Positions 17,356-26,771 of a stretch of DNA of 64,000 bases are shown here, one piece after another. How positions within the stretch are numbered: position 1 is the first letter of the stretch; each line of letters begins with the position of its first letter. The notes beneath the pieces were generated by a model. The model was not told where the DNA came from. It did not search any database and worked only from the letters and a program-made list of their open reading frames with translations. The DNA is from Candidatus Methanoplasma termitum. GTDB taxonomy: Archaea; Thermoplasmatota; Thermoplasmata; Methanomassiliicoccales; Methanomethylophilaceae. A program made the translations under genes and the position numbers. The stretch spans positions 496,001 to 560,000 of the forward strand of contig NZ_CP010070.1 in the NCBI RefSeq assembly GCF_000800805.1, given 5' to 3'.

Positions 17356-17895
17356 TTACCAGTTCTGTGACTGTACTTCAAAGAAGGACTGGGGGTGGTT
17401 GCATGTGGGACATACGGCCGGAGCTTCTTTTCCCACGTGTAAATAACCGCAGTTCTGGCATTTCCACACTACGACCTTGTCCTTCTTGAACACTTTGCCG
17501 TTCTCTATGTTCTTCAGGAGTTCCAGATATCTTTTCTCGTGTACGGCCTCGATCTCGCCTACCAGTTTGAACTGGTCTGCGATCTGTTTGAACCCTTCTT
17601 TCCTTGCGGTGGCCTCGAAATCCTTGTACATCTGAGTGTGCTCGTAGTTCTCGCCGGATGCGGCGTCTTTCAGGTTCTCGACCGTTTCGGGTATGCATCC
17701 GCCGTGGAGTGCTTTGAACCAGAGTTTTGCGTGCTCTTTCTCGTTCTCTGCGGTCTCCATGAATATGTCTGCGACCTGGTTGTATCCTTCTTTCCTTGCC
17801 TGTGAGGCATAGTACGTATATTTCGTCCTAGCCTGGCTTTCGCCGGCGAAAGCGGTCATAAGGTTAGCCTCTGTCTTGGATCCTTTTAGTTCCAT
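17356..17895 (-). CDS. rbr: Rubrerythrin
   Basis: 179 residues. The ferritin-like diiron domain has two ExxH-containing helices (ENEKEHAKLW and GEIEAVHEKRY). A C-terminal rubredoxin domain has Cys pairs CQNCGYLHVGKEAP and CPTCNHPQSFFE. Rubrerythrins reduce hydrogen peroxide in anaerobes, taking electrons via rubredoxin or similar donors. A TTTTATTTC element about 30 bases upstream is a plausible TATA box. Cytoplasmic. Confidence 0.96.
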   Translation of the reverse strand: MELKGSKTEANLMTAFAGESQARTKYTYYASQARKEGYNQVADIFMETAENEKEHAKLWFKALHGGCIPETVENLKDAASGENYEHTQMYKDFEATARKEGFKQIADQFKLVGEIEAVHEKRYLELLKNIENGKVFKKDKVVVWKCQNCGYLHVGKEAPAVCPTCNHPQSFFEVQSQNW

Positions 17896-17998
17896 ATGTT
17901 CACCGGTTCGTGATAAAGTGTTATTGAAATAAAAGGGCTTTTGTTACATTTGTATACTGTCTCTCATCTATATTGTGAAAAGTCTGCTGCTTACGCAG

Positions 17999-18619
17999 TT
18001 ATTTCCGGAATAGCGATTTCTTTTTCAGATTGCCTTCCGAGTCGAACTTCCTTTTCATAAGAAGGTCGTAATTCTTCCTTGCCGGTTCGTTGTTCGGATC
18101 CAGTCTGAGCAGGATCTCCAGCTCTTCTTTGCCTTTTTTGTAATCTTTCAGATCGTTCAGCAGCAGGACCGCATAATTCTGGTGGAATTCGGGTTTGTTC
18201 GGCTTAAGCGCTATCGCTTTTTCGTAGTATTTGGCGGACCTCTTGAAATCCGTTTTCTGGATCCTGAGGAATACCGCATATGCGCTGTAAACATCGGCGT
18301 CAGGAGATACAACCAGCAGTTTTTCGTAAAGCCCTTCCATCCTCTTGTTGTTCTTTTTGTGTTTGATGAGAACGGTCACAAGCGCTTTCAAAGCATCCAC
18401 GTTGTCAGGGTCCTGTTCAAGAACAATGTCCAATTCCTTGACCCCCGCATCGATCTCTTTTTTATCATAAACGAGTGTTCTTGCGAGCTGTATCCTTGCC
18501 GTCGTGCTTTCCGGGTATTTTTCTAAAAATGACCTCAGAGTGCTTATCGCGCCGTCGGGGTTGCCGCTCTCGGCCTGCCTTTTCGCTTTGGAAACAGCTT
18601 CGTACTCCGGGTCTGCCAT
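17999..18619 (-). CDS. Tetratricopeptide-repeat protein
   Basis: 206 residues made of about five TPR helices pairs, for example AISTLRSFLEKYPESTTARIQLA, ELDIVLEQDPDNVDALKAL and YEKAIALKPNKPEFHQNYAVLL. The C-terminus is basic (KFDSEGNLKKKSLFRK). TPR arrays bind other proteins; no partner can be named. It lies 43 bases downstream of the 18663 membrane protein and may share its transcript. Confidence 0.85.
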   Translation of the reverse strand: MADPEYEAVSKAKRQAESGNPDGAISTLRSFLEKYPESTTARIQLARTLVYDKKEIDAGVKELDIVLEQDPDNVDALKALVTVLIKHKKNNKRMEGLYEKLLVVSPDADVYSAYAVFLRIQKTDFKRSAKYYEKAIALKPNKPEFHQNYAVLLLNDLKDYKKGKEELEILLRLDPNNEPARKNYDLLMKRKFDSEGNLKKKSLFRK

Positions 18620-18662
18620 GAACAGACGAAGGATGCCGTGTTAATAACATTTGTGAGAACGA

Positions 18663-19853
18663 TCACTCTTCTTTTGACCGCATATAGCTTTTGATGATGC
18701 CGTTCTTGAATCCCTTGTAATATGTGTTCACGTAGACAAAAGAGGTTATTATAGATATCAACGCGACGAACGCAATATATCCGATGTATGTCGTCACTAT
18801 TCTGGACAGGTCCATACCCAGATACACCGAGAGCGTCAAAAGCATCATAAAAAATGTTATCGCAAAGAATCCCTGATAGAGTCTGCCCTTCATCCCCTTC
18901 CATAGATAGAAGTCGCGGGGTGCGTCCGAAGTTATCTTGGCACCTATGGATTTCACTATGCTCCACGGTATCACGAGTGTGGAGATGAAAAGGGAAAGGA
19001 ACATCCCTATCAGCAGCATCTCATCGAATGATACGATCTGAAGGAACAGCGGGTTGATGAAGATGTACGAACAGATCACGATACCCAGAACGAATATGCT
19101 GAAAGCGGTGTTCATAAAAAGCTGGACGTTGAACTTCCCTTTATCGGCCTCTGGTTCGAATTCGACGCCGTGGATATCAATGATGTCCGGGATCTGGAAC
19201 AACCAGTCCGCAATGCGTCTCCTCCTGCTTTTCGAGGGTACCTCCAACGACCTCAGTACTCTGTAGAAGTAGCTTCTGAAGTACCCGACGATCACCGAGA
19301 CGACGCCGTATGCGACAAAAAATACCACGATCGTAACGGAATAAAGCGCTACCAAGAAAGAATAGATGCTTACGCTCGCCCCGAATATGTCGAAATATCT
19401 CACAACAAAGTCACTGAAACCTAAGTTTGTGCCAAGCGGATACAGGATCACCGACAAAAGGATCGGGATGAATACGATCGCCGGGATGACATACCATCTG
19501 GATATCACCCCTCTGTCGGAGAGGAACATGCACGCAATGCCGAGTACGGTGAATCCGAGCATGAACCCGAGGCAGATCCCGAACACGACCCCCATCACCG
19601 TATAGTTGTGCAGGTAGACCACCAAAGCGAGGATCAACACCGCACAGACCACCAAAAAAGGAGGGAATATCTTCAGAACAAGCCTGTCGAGTTTGTCGTG
19701 TTTGGTCTCCTCGTCGAGGTTGACGACGCCTCTGAGATATGCAATAAGATTCAGCTTCCTTTCTTTGATCCCGTCAGACGCATCATATACATTACTCCCG
19801 GGGGCGTGTGGATTCCGCTTCCTTTCTTTGATCCCGTCAGACGACTCTCCCAT
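18663..19853 (-). CDS. Multi-span membrane protein with N-terminal repeat
   Basis: 396 residues. The N-terminus contains a duplicated SDGIKERK motif. About nine membrane helices follow, with a large cytoplasmic loop around residues 180-220 (SKSRRRRIADWLFQIPDIIDIHG). A TATA-like TTATAATAAG lies 25 bases before the ATG, and the gene is divergent from hmgA. I do not recognise the family. The coding DNA has two near-identical 27-base copies at 19751-19780 and 19817-19845, which produce the protein repeat. Confidence 0.75.
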   Translation of the reverse strand: MGESSDGIKERKRNPHAPGSNVYDASDGIKERKLNLIAYLRGVVNLDEETKHDKLDRLVLKIFPPFLVVCAVLILALVVYLHNYTVMGVVFGICLGFMLGFTVLGIACMFLSDRGVISRWYVIPAIVFIPILLSVILYPLGTNLGFSDFVVRYFDIFGASVSIYSFLVALYSVTIVVFFVAYGVVSVIVGYFRSYFYRVLRSLEVPSKSRRRRIADWLFQIPDIIDIHGVEFEPEADKGKFNVQLFMNTAFSIFVLGIVICSYIFINPLFLQIVSFDEMLLIGMFLSLFISTLVIPWSIVKSIGAKITSDAPRDFYLWKGMKGRLYQGFFAITFFMMLLTLSVYLGMDLSRIVTTYIGYIAFVALISIITSFVYVNTYYKGFKNGIIKSYMRSKEE

Positions 19854-19925
19854 TGCTTCAATAAAGCCCTTCTTATTATAAGCTATATTCGATAGTTATA
19901 TTATCACTGAAACAATTCCACCGAT

Positions 19926-21080
19926 ATGGAAGAGAGGAAGGGCCTGAAGAACCGAGGATATTCTCATTTTGATGTCAATGACAGACGACAGGCGGTCGAA
20001 GAGTTCACAGGGAAAAAGCTTGAAAGCATCTCTAAGTTCTGTTTTGACGCCGAGAAGGCTTCCAAGAACATAGAGAATATGATCGGAGCCACCCAGATAC
20101 CTCTCGCGATCGCGGGTCCCGTCTTCATTAAAGGGGACCATGCCAAAGGAGAGTTCCTTGTTCCGCTTGCTACCACCGAAGGTGCGCTTGTGGCATCGAT
20201 AAACAGAGGGATGACCGTAATAACAAACAGCGGCGGGGCAAGAGTTAAGGTATTCCAGGACGGGATGACCAGAGCGCCCGTCTTCAGAACAGATGGAATA
20301 GATCACTGCTCAAAGGTCATCGAATGGATCAACGACAACAGAGAGATGCTTTCTTCCGTCGTAGATACCACAACGAACCACGGAAAACTGACCTCGATCG
20401 AATCTTTCCCGGCGGGAAGGAACCTGTTCATCCGTTTCACCTACGGAACGGGAGATGCCATGGGAATGAACATGGCGACGATAGCGACCGAAGCAGTATG
20501 CAGGCAGATAGAGAATCACACCGGAGCGGTCATGATATCGGTATCGGGGAATCTTTGCACCGACAAAAAGGCCGCGGCTATAAATCTGATAAGGGGCCGC
20601 GGCAAATCGGTCATCGCCGAAGCCGTGATCCCGAAGGATATCGTAGAGAACAAGCTTCGTTCCACGGTGGACGCCATTGTCGAAACGAACATCAGAAAGA
20701 ACTTCGTAGGAAGCTCGCTTTCGGTCACAATGGGCGCTAACGCCCACGCAGCCAATATGGTGGCTGCATTGTACATTGCGACCGGACAGGACCCCGCACA
20801 GGTCGTCAGCGGAAGCATGGCCACGACAATGTGCGAAGATATGGACGGCGATCTGTACATTTCCGTAAGGATGCCGTCGGTCGAAGTGGGGACCGTCGGA
20901 GGTGGAACAAGACTGCCGTTCCAGGCCGAGGCGCTCAGCATAATGGGATGTCTGGGTGACGGAATGGCAAAGAAACTGGCAGAGATAGTTGCGGTAACGG
21001 TGCTTGCCGGAGAATTGTCAACGCTCTCCGCTCAGGCGGCAGGCCATCTCGGAAAAGCTCATCAGGAGCTGGGACGCTGA
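19926..21080 (+). CDS. hmgA: HMG-CoA reductase (class I)
   Basis: 384 residues. It reduces HMG-CoA to mevalonate with NADPH, the committed step of archaeal isoprenoid lipid synthesis. Catalytic and binding segments are in family order: PLATTEGALVASINRG with the catalytic Glu, GDAMGMNMA, the lysine in SGNLCTDKKAA, GANAHAANMVAAL and VGTVGGGT. A histidine near the C-terminus (GHLGKAHQELGR) fits the catalytic His. A TATA-like TTATATTATC about 25 bases upstream supports a leaderless start. It is followed closely by pheT. Confidence 0.96.
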   Translation: MEERKGLKNRGYSHFDVNDRRQAVEEFTGKKLESISKFCFDAEKASKNIENMIGATQIPLAIAGPVFIKGDHAKGEFLVPLATTEGALVASINRGMTVITNSGGARVKVFQDGMTRAPVFRTDGIDHCSKVIEWINDNREMLSSVVDTTTNHGKLTSIESFPAGRNLFIRFTYGTGDAMGMNMATIATEAVCRQIENHTGAVMISVSGNLCTDKKAAAINLIRGRGKSVIAEAVIPKDIVENKLRSTVDAIVETNIRKNFVGSSLSVTMGANAHAANMVAALYIATGQDPAQVVSGSMATTMCEDMDGDLYISVRMPSVEVGTVGGGTRLPFQAEALSIMGCLGDGMAKKLAEIVAVTVLAGELSTLSAQAAGHLGKAHQELGR

Positions 21081-21084
21081 TCTG

Positions 21085-22740
21085 ATGCCGGTAATAAATT
21101 TCAAATACAGCGATCTTTGCGATCTGATCGGAAAAAAAGTGTCCGAAGAGATATTGGTGGAGAAGATACCCCTGATAGGTGCGGACATGCACCACATAGA
21201 AGGCTTTACGGAGGATCTTTCGGTGGAGTTCTTCCCAGACAGACCGGACCTGTTCAGCGTCGAAGGTCTGGCAAGGGCGCTCAGGGCATTCTTGGATATA
21301 GAGCCGGGTCTGAAGAAGTATAAGGTCTCCGGTTCAGACTGCATTGTGACCGTGGATGAATCTGTACGTGACGTAAGGCCGTGCTTCGCATGTGCGATAG
21401 TTAAAGGTCTCAATGTCACCGACGATCTGATAAGGTCCATGATGGAGCTTCAGGAAAAGCTCCATATGACCATCGGGAGAAAAAGGAACAAGATCGCCAT
21501 CGGCCTCCATGACATGGACAAAGTAAGGCCGCCGTTCGTCTACACAGCGGTAAGACCGTCCGAGGTATCTTTTGTACCGTTGAACGGCACCGAAAAAATG
21601 GATCTGAACGAGATATTGAGAACCCTCGATAAAGGAAAGGATTACGCACATCTTCTCCTCGGGAAAGAGAGATATCCGATCATCCTGGATAAGAACAACG
21701 ATGTTCTGTCCTTCCCGCCGATAATAAACGGCGCACTTACCACAGTCACCACCCGAACAAAGAATATTTTCATCGATGTCACCGGGAACGATCAGAAAGC
21801 CGTCAAAGGAGCTTTGGATATTGTCGCTACAGCGCTGGCCGAGCGGGGCGGGAAGATACATTCAGTCAAACTTATCAACGGGAGTTCCGAATACTCCCCC
21901 GTTCTCACCGAGACAGAAGTAACGATCTCTGTTTCAGAATGTAATAAATTCTTAGGTCTGGGTCTTTCCGGCAAGGAAATGAAAAAGGCCATAGAAAGGA
22001 TGGGTGTGAGTGCTTCTGTAAAAGGAGACAACATCAAAGTGTCGATCCCGCCGACAAGACTTGATATGATGCACAAGGTCGACGTTTTCGAAGATGTTGC
22101 GATCGGCTACGGGTTCGAGAAGTTCGGCGGACCCTACATATCCCAGCAGACGTCCGGAAAGCTGGACTCGAACTCATCATTCTCAGATAAAATGAGGACG
22201 GTGATGATAGGTCTTGGATTCACAGAGGTCACGACCCTCACGCTGAGCAACCCGAAGGATGAGTTCGAAAGATCGGGGCTTCCGGAGAAGGTTTCTACTA
22301 GTGTCAAAAACCCAATTACTGAGGACCATACGTGCTTGAGATCGTACCTTATGCCCAGTCTGATGAGGATCCTCAGACATAACAAACATAGGGACCTGCC
22401 TCAGAAGATATTCGAGATAGGCTTTGTTTCCGATAGCCACATAACTACACCGCACCTTTGCGGCATGGTCGCAGCATCGAGAACATCCTTCACCGAAATA
22501 AAATCCATTACAGAAGCCGTTGCAAGAGAGATGGGCATCGAATACAAAGTCTCCCCCTGCGCATACAGAACGTTCATTGACGGAAGAGGCGCATTCATCT
22601 TCTCGAAAGGAGAGAACATCGGGTTCTTCGGTGAATTGTCGCCGAAAGTGATAACCGATTACGAAATGACCCATCCGGTGATGATGTTCGAGATCGACGT
22701 TTCAAAAGTAATAGATGAAAAAGCAGGGAGATTGTTCTGA
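21085..22740 (+). CDS. pheT: Phenylalanyl-tRNA synthetase beta subunit
   Basis: About 551 residues. It starts MPVINFKYSDLCDLIGKKV, the usual archaeal PheT beginning. I take ATG 21085, four bases after the hmgA stop, not the longer frame that overlaps hmgA. The B3/B4 editing-type domain is followed by the B5 domain (VSIPPTRLDMMHKVDVFEDVAIGYGFEKF) and a catalytic-like domain (VKNPITEDHTCLRSYLMP). PheT pairs with PheS, which is not in this window, to charge tRNA-Phe. It likely shares the hmgA transcript and is followed two bases later by the peroxiredoxin gene. Confidence 0.95.
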   Translation: MPVINFKYSDLCDLIGKKVSEEILVEKIPLIGADMHHIEGFTEDLSVEFFPDRPDLFSVEGLARALRAFLDIEPGLKKYKVSGSDCIVTVDESVRDVRPCFACAIVKGLNVTDDLIRSMMELQEKLHMTIGRKRNKIAIGLHDMDKVRPPFVYTAVRPSEVSFVPLNGTEKMDLNEILRTLDKGKDYAHLLLGKERYPIILDKNNDVLSFPPIINGALTTVTTRTKNIFIDVTGNDQKAVKGALDIVATALAERGGKIHSVKLINGSSEYSPVLTETEVTISVSECNKFLGLGLSGKEMKKAIERMGVSASVKGDNIKVSIPPTRLDMMHKVDVFEDVAIGYGFEKFGGPYISQQTSGKLDSNSSFSDKMRTVMIGLGFTEVTTLTLSNPKDEFERSGLPEKVSTSVKNPITEDHTCLRSYLMPSLMRILRHNKHRDLPQKIFEIGFVSDSHITTPHLCGMVAASRTSFTEIKSITEAVAREMGIEYKVSPCAYRTFIDGRGAFIFSKGENIGFFGELSPKVITDYEMTHPVMMFEIDVSKVIDEKAGRLF

Positions 22741-22742
22741 AA

Positions 22743-23210
22743 ATGGAGGTCGGCGACCGTTTTCCTAAGTTCGCTCTCAAGGACGAGAACGGCGAGGTGT
22801 TCAACAGCGACTCTCTGAACGGATTAAGATACGTCATTTACTTCTACCCGAAGGACGGCACATCCGGATGTACAAAGGAGGCGCAGGATTTCACTGCGGC
22901 GTATGCAAAGTTCATGCTCAGGAACATCCCCATCATAGGTGTTAGCAAAGATACGGTCGATTCTCACCGGAAGTTCAGAGAGAAGTACTCGCTTAAGGTC
23001 AAGCTCCTGAGCGACCCGGAACACACCCTGACAGAAGAAGCAGGCGCCTGGGGCACCAAGATGATGTACGGCAAAGAGGTCCGGGGAACGATACGTTCTA
23101 CTTTCATCATCGGGAAAACCGGCATAGTTGAGGCTGCCTGGAAGAATGTAAAGGTAGACGGGCATGTTGAGAAAGTTCTTGAAAAAGCGATATCGCTGAC
23201 AAAAACGTGA
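22743..23210 (+). CDS. Peroxiredoxin, Bcp/PrxQ type
   Basis: 155 residues in the thioredoxin fold, with FYPKDGTSGCTKEAQDF containing the peroxidatic Cys. The second Cys that many Bcp proteins have five residues later (CxxxxC) is Gln here, so it probably works as a 1-Cys enzyme or uses a resolving thiol elsewhere. It reduces peroxides using thioredoxin-like donors. It starts two bases after pheT, apparently as the last gene of hmgA-pheT-prx. Confidence 0.92.
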   Translation: MEVGDRFPKFALKDENGEVFNSDSLNGLRYVIYFYPKDGTSGCTKEAQDFTAAYAKFMLRNIPIIGVSKDTVDSHRKFREKYSLKVKLLSDPEHTLTEEAGAWGTKMMYGKEVRGTIRSTFIIGKTGIVEAAWKNVKVDGHVEKVLEKAISLTKT

Positions 23211-23270
23211 AATATTCTGGTTTAAAGGTACTTAGTTATATATATAATCAACAAGCGGTATGATGACACC

Positions 23271-25520
23271 ATGTCCGACTTTGAGGAGATCAAGGCTCTT
23301 GCGGAAAAAGGAGATCCGGAGGCGCAGAGAACATTAGGCTGGATATACCTTAACGGCGACATTGGTGAAGTAGATGAGAAAGAAGCGTTCAAATGGATAA
23401 TGCTTGCCGCCGAGCAAGGAGACGATGATGCATTGATCGGGGTCGGATGGTTGTATTTCAGCGGGATCGGTACCGATCAGAATTATCAGGAAGCGTTCAA
23501 ATGGTTCAGACTTTCGGCCGAACGGGGCGATATAAGAGGACAGTTCAACGTCGGATTGATGTACCTCGACGGCAAAGCCTTTGAAAAAGATGAGAAAGAA
23601 GCGTTCAAATGGATCATGCCCGTCGCCGAACAAGGAGACGCGGACGCACAGCTCATCATCTGGGACATGTATATGAATGGGATCGGGGTAGAGAAGGATA
23701 CGGAGACGGGGGTCAAGTGGCTCAGATTAGCGGCCGTTCAGGGAGATGAAGTAGCGCAATATAATTTGGGATGGTCATACGACACCGGGTTCGGCGTGCC
23801 TCAGGATGACGATGAAGCATTCAAATGGTATATGTTGTCGGCGGAGCAGGGCTATTCGTGGGGGCAGTATAACATCGGGTGGATGTATCTGAACGGTCAA
23901 AGCGTCCCAAAGAATGAGACGGAAGCGCTCAGGTGGTTCAAACTCTCCGCCGAACAAGGGAATGAGGATGCATTCTACAATCTCGGTCAGATGTACAGCG
24001 AGGGGATGGGCGTTCCTCAGGATCACGAAGAGGCCGTAAGATTATACACCATTGCCGCAGAAGGGGGCAACTCCTGGGCTAAATATAATCTGGGACACAT
24101 GCATTTTAATGGCATACATTTCAAAGAGGACTATACCAAAGCCTATGAATGGTATTCGGCGGCAGCCGAAGACGGGCTCGCTGATGCGCAAAACAACATC
24201 GGGTGGATGTACGAGATCGGAGCCGGCGTGGAACAGGACCACGAAGAGGCGGCCAAGTGGTATCGGCTTGCCGCAGAACAGGGTGAAGCGATCGCACAGT
24301 TCAACTTGGGCGTACAATACGAGAAGGGCTTGGGTGTTCCTCAGGATCACGAGGAAGCCGCAAGATTGTACAGGCTTGCCGCGGAACAGGGGTATGCCGA
24401 AGCGCAGAGCAATCTCGGCTTCCTGTACAGCGGGGGGAAAGGGGTACCCCAAGATCATGAAGAAGCGGCCAGATGGTATCTGCTTGCCGCCGAACAAGGC
24501 GATGTTAAAGGACAATACAACCTCGGATGCATATTCGAAGACGGAATAGGTGTTGAGCAGGATCATGCCGAAGCGGTAAAATGGTACAGAATGGCCGCCG
24601 AACAGGGTGATGAGGATGCACAGTACAGTATTGGGTGGATGTACGAAAGCGGCCTCGGCGTCAAAGAGGATCATGCCGAAGCGGTGAAATGGTACAGGAT
24701 GGCCGCCGAAAACGGGAACATCGAGGCAGTGAACGACCTCGGCCGCATGTATCTTGACGGTAAAGGCGTCAAGCAAAATCATGCCGAAGCACTCAGGTTG
24801 TTCAGATCTGCCGCCGAAGAGGGTGACATGTGGGCGCAGTATAACCTCGGGAATATGTACGAAAGCGGTTCAGGTGTCAAGCAAGATTATGCGGAAGCAC
24901 TAAAATGGTACAGATTGACCGCTGAGCAAGGCAATCCTCTGGGACAGTATAATGTTGGGATTATGTATCAGAACGGCAGAGGGGTCAAAGAGAATGATGC
25001 CGAAGCATTCAAATGGTTCAAGCTATCCGCAGAACAAGGAGATGCGGACGCACAATACAATCTCGGGACCATGTATCTGAATGGCCAAGGTGTTAAGAAA
25101 GATTATGCGGAAGCGATGAAGTGGTTCAGACTGTCGGCGGAACAGGGCAATGCGTGGGGACAGTACAACCTCGGGAATATGTACGAGAACGGGTTCGGTG
25201 TCAATGCGAACGGTCCCGAGGCGGCCAGATTGTATCTTCTGGCTGCCGAGCAGGGCCATGCTTGGGGTCAATATAACCTTGGGGCAATGTATCTGAACGG
25301 GATGGGAGTAAGACAGAACCTTTCCGAATCATTCAAATGGTTCAAACTCTCAGCTGAACAAGGAGATGCGGATGCACAATGCAATCTCGGCGTGATGTAC
25401 GAAAAAGGGATCGGTACGCCCGCCAACCTCGCCGAAGCCGTAAAATGGTATCGTCGCTCCGCAGAACAGGGGCATGCAAAAGCACAACAGCATATTGCCA
25501 GAATGAAACAGAAAATGTGA
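23271..25520 (+). CDS. Sel1-like repeat protein, about 20 repeats
   Basis: 749 residues built almost entirely from 36-residue Sel1 repeats of the form AxxNLGxMYxxGxGVxxDxxEAxKWYxxAAEQG. There are about 20 copies and no recognisable signal peptide or membrane span, so it is likely cytoplasmic. The array ends AKAQQHIARMKQKM. Sel1 arrays form curved alpha-solenoids that bind proteins. TATA-like TTATATATATAATC precedes the ATG by about 30 bases. Neighbouring repeats are very similar at DNA level, so copy number may change by recombination. Confidence 0.92.
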   Translation: MSDFEEIKALAEKGDPEAQRTLGWIYLNGDIGEVDEKEAFKWIMLAAEQGDDDALIGVGWLYFSGIGTDQNYQEAFKWFRLSAERGDIRGQFNVGLMYLDGKAFEKDEKEAFKWIMPVAEQGDADAQLIIWDMYMNGIGVEKDTETGVKWLRLAAVQGDEVAQYNLGWSYDTGFGVPQDDDEAFKWYMLSAEQGYSWGQYNIGWMYLNGQSVPKNETEALRWFKLSAEQGNEDAFYNLGQMYSEGMGVPQDHEEAVRLYTIAAEGGNSWAKYNLGHMHFNGIHFKEDYTKAYEWYSAAAEDGLADAQNNIGWMYEIGAGVEQDHEEAAKWYRLAAEQGEAIAQFNLGVQYEKGLGVPQDHEEAARLYRLAAEQGYAEAQSNLGFLYSGGKGVPQDHEEAARWYLLAAEQGDVKGQYNLGCIFEDGIGVEQDHAEAVKWYRMAAEQGDEDAQYSIGWMYESGLGVKEDHAEAVKWYRMAAENGNIEAVNDLGRMYLDGKGVKQNHAEALRLFRSAAEEGDMWAQYNLGNMYESGSGVKQDYAEALKWYRLTAEQGNPLGQYNVGIMYQNGRGVKENDAEAFKWFKLSAEQGDADAQYNLGTMYLNGQGVKKDYAEAMKWFRLSAEQGNAWGQYNLGNMYENGFGVNANGPEAARLYLLAAEQGHAWGQYNLGAMYLNGMGVRQNLSESFKWFKLSAEQGDADAQCNLGVMYEKGIGTPANLAEAVKWYRRSAEQGHAKAQQHIARMKQKM

Positions 25521-25535
25521 TTATCACCCATCGTA

Positions 25536-26477
25536 TTATTTCATTCTCGGTATCATTGCCGCAACGACAGACTGTTCCGTCAATGTTTTCCTGTCAAGCA
25601 GTCCCTTGCTCAGAAGACCGACCGCGCCCTGTTTTCTTCCTATTTCCGGGTCCCCATAGAGCTTATGCATCGCTTCGCTCACCGTCATTCCGTTCAATAC
25701 GAGCTCGGCCACATCATCCGGGTATTTGAAACCGGGACCGACCCCCACGGTCATTTCTCCATTCTTATCAAGTATCGCACAGTACTGGAAGTCATACAGT
25801 CCGTCCTCCGTTCGGAATACGCCCGCTTCTATTCCTACAGCGAGATCGTTATCGCCTATTGCGGACCTCGCGCGGTTTACGGCCCCTGTGCGTGTTTGGA
25901 GTTCCATCGGCTGTTCGGGGACCCCGCTCTCCACATCGACCGGCATTATTATCACGCTGCCGAAGATCTTTTCCATGACCGATCTTACCGCTTCCAGTTT
26001 TACCCTGTTAGTTGATCCTACGGCTATTTTAATGGAATCTCCGCTGCCGTCCCTGGCATATTCTCCGTTCATTATCCCCGTCGAACTGATCTTTTCGTCG
26101 TTGTACGCATCTACTATGGGGATAACGACGATCTTCAGAGGCCGTACGCCTCTTGACATTCTCTCGATGTTGACCTTCTCTGCGTTGGGGGCCGTCTCTT
26201 CGGAAACAACGAGGATGTCTGCTCTGTCAACTTTCTTTTTGGGCCCGTATATATCGACTATTTCTTCTATTTCCCACGGCTTGTCCATTTTTTCAAGGAA
26301 TGCTTCCAGTTCCTTTTTTCTGAGATAGTATGGGATCGTCTCTTTCTTCGATGCGGATGCCATACTGTCCGATGTCAATCCGATAATGACGCTGTCGCCG
26401 ACCTCGAAGGCCTTCTCGATAAGCCTTTTGTGGCCTTCGTGCAGTATGTTGAAAGTACCGGCGGCAATAGATATCAT
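25536..26477 (-). CDS. Phosphopantetheine adenylyltransferase fused to a YjjX/DUF84 NTPase
   Basis: The protein of about 313 residues has two domains. Residues about 1-150 are the archaeal PPAT type, with AAGTFNILHEGHKRLI (the HxGH nucleotidyl-transfer motif) and a late ISSTGIM. It makes dephospho-CoA. Residues about 155-313 match the inosine/xanthosine triphosphatase family (IAVGSTNRVKLEAVRSV, VGIEAGVF, GRKQGAVGLLSKGLLDR), which clears deaminated purine triphosphates. The domains are encoded separately in many archaea. ATG 26477 is chosen because TATA-like AATATTATAG lies about 25 bases upstream. Confidence 0.9.
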   Translation of the reverse strand: MISIAAGTFNILHEGHKRLIEKAFEVGDSVIIGLTSDSMASASKKETIPYYLRKKELEAFLEKMDKPWEIEEIVDIYGPKKKVDRADILVVSEETAPNAEKVNIERMSRGVRPLKIVVIPIVDAYNDEKISSTGIMNGEYARDGSGDSIKIAVGSTNRVKLEAVRSVMEKIFGSVIIMPVDVESGVPEQPMELQTRTGAVNRARSAIGDNDLAVGIEAGVFRTEDGLYDFQYCAILDKNGEMTVGVGPGFKYPDDVAELVLNGMTVSEAMHKLYGDPEIGRKQGAVGLLSKGLLDRKTLTEQSVVAAMIPRMK

Positions 26478-26532
26478 TTTTTCACTGGTCACTATAATAT
26501 TCGTCTGCGTTAAAAAAAGATTACACTACGCC

Positions 26533-26739
26533 TTACACAAACATGTATATTGCGACCAGAACGAGCGTCACCGCAACGATCACCAACCATATCAGGCCGA
26601 GCTTTTTCAGTTTGCTCTTCGCCTCTTTGCCGGTCGACTCCTTACATTCGTCACCGCAGAACAATCCGTCGCCGGTGAAGGCCTTGCCGCATTTGTGGCA
26701 ATGTTTGTGCTGAGGTATCTTTTCAGGTTGGTCTGCCAT
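26533..26739 (-). CDS. DUF2116 small zinc-ribbon membrane protein
   Basis: 68 residues: a ribbon CHKCGKAFTGDGLFCGDEC, a basic linker (GKEAKSKLKKLG) and one C-terminal membrane span. This fits the DUF2116 family of archaeal zinc-ribbon proteins. It follows trmY by 32 bases, probably on the srp54-trmY transcript. Function unknown; its position after SRP54 hints at the membrane. Confidence 0.85.
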   Translation of the reverse strand: MADQPEKIPQHKHCHKCGKAFTGDGLFCGDECKESTGKEAKSKLKKLGLIWLVIVAVTLVLVAIYMFV

Positions 26740-26771
26740 GTTCCCTCATCTCCTGTTCAGCATAAAAAGGT

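Noticed and set aside
24042-24782. 246-codon ORF opposite the Sel1 repeat gene
   Set aside because: Repetitive shadow of the Sel1 array, with the same period on the opposite strand.
23271-25520. CRISPR-like periodicity
   Set aside because: The roughly 108-base period comes from in-frame protein repeats; no palindromic repeats with unique spacers occur here or elsewhere in the window.
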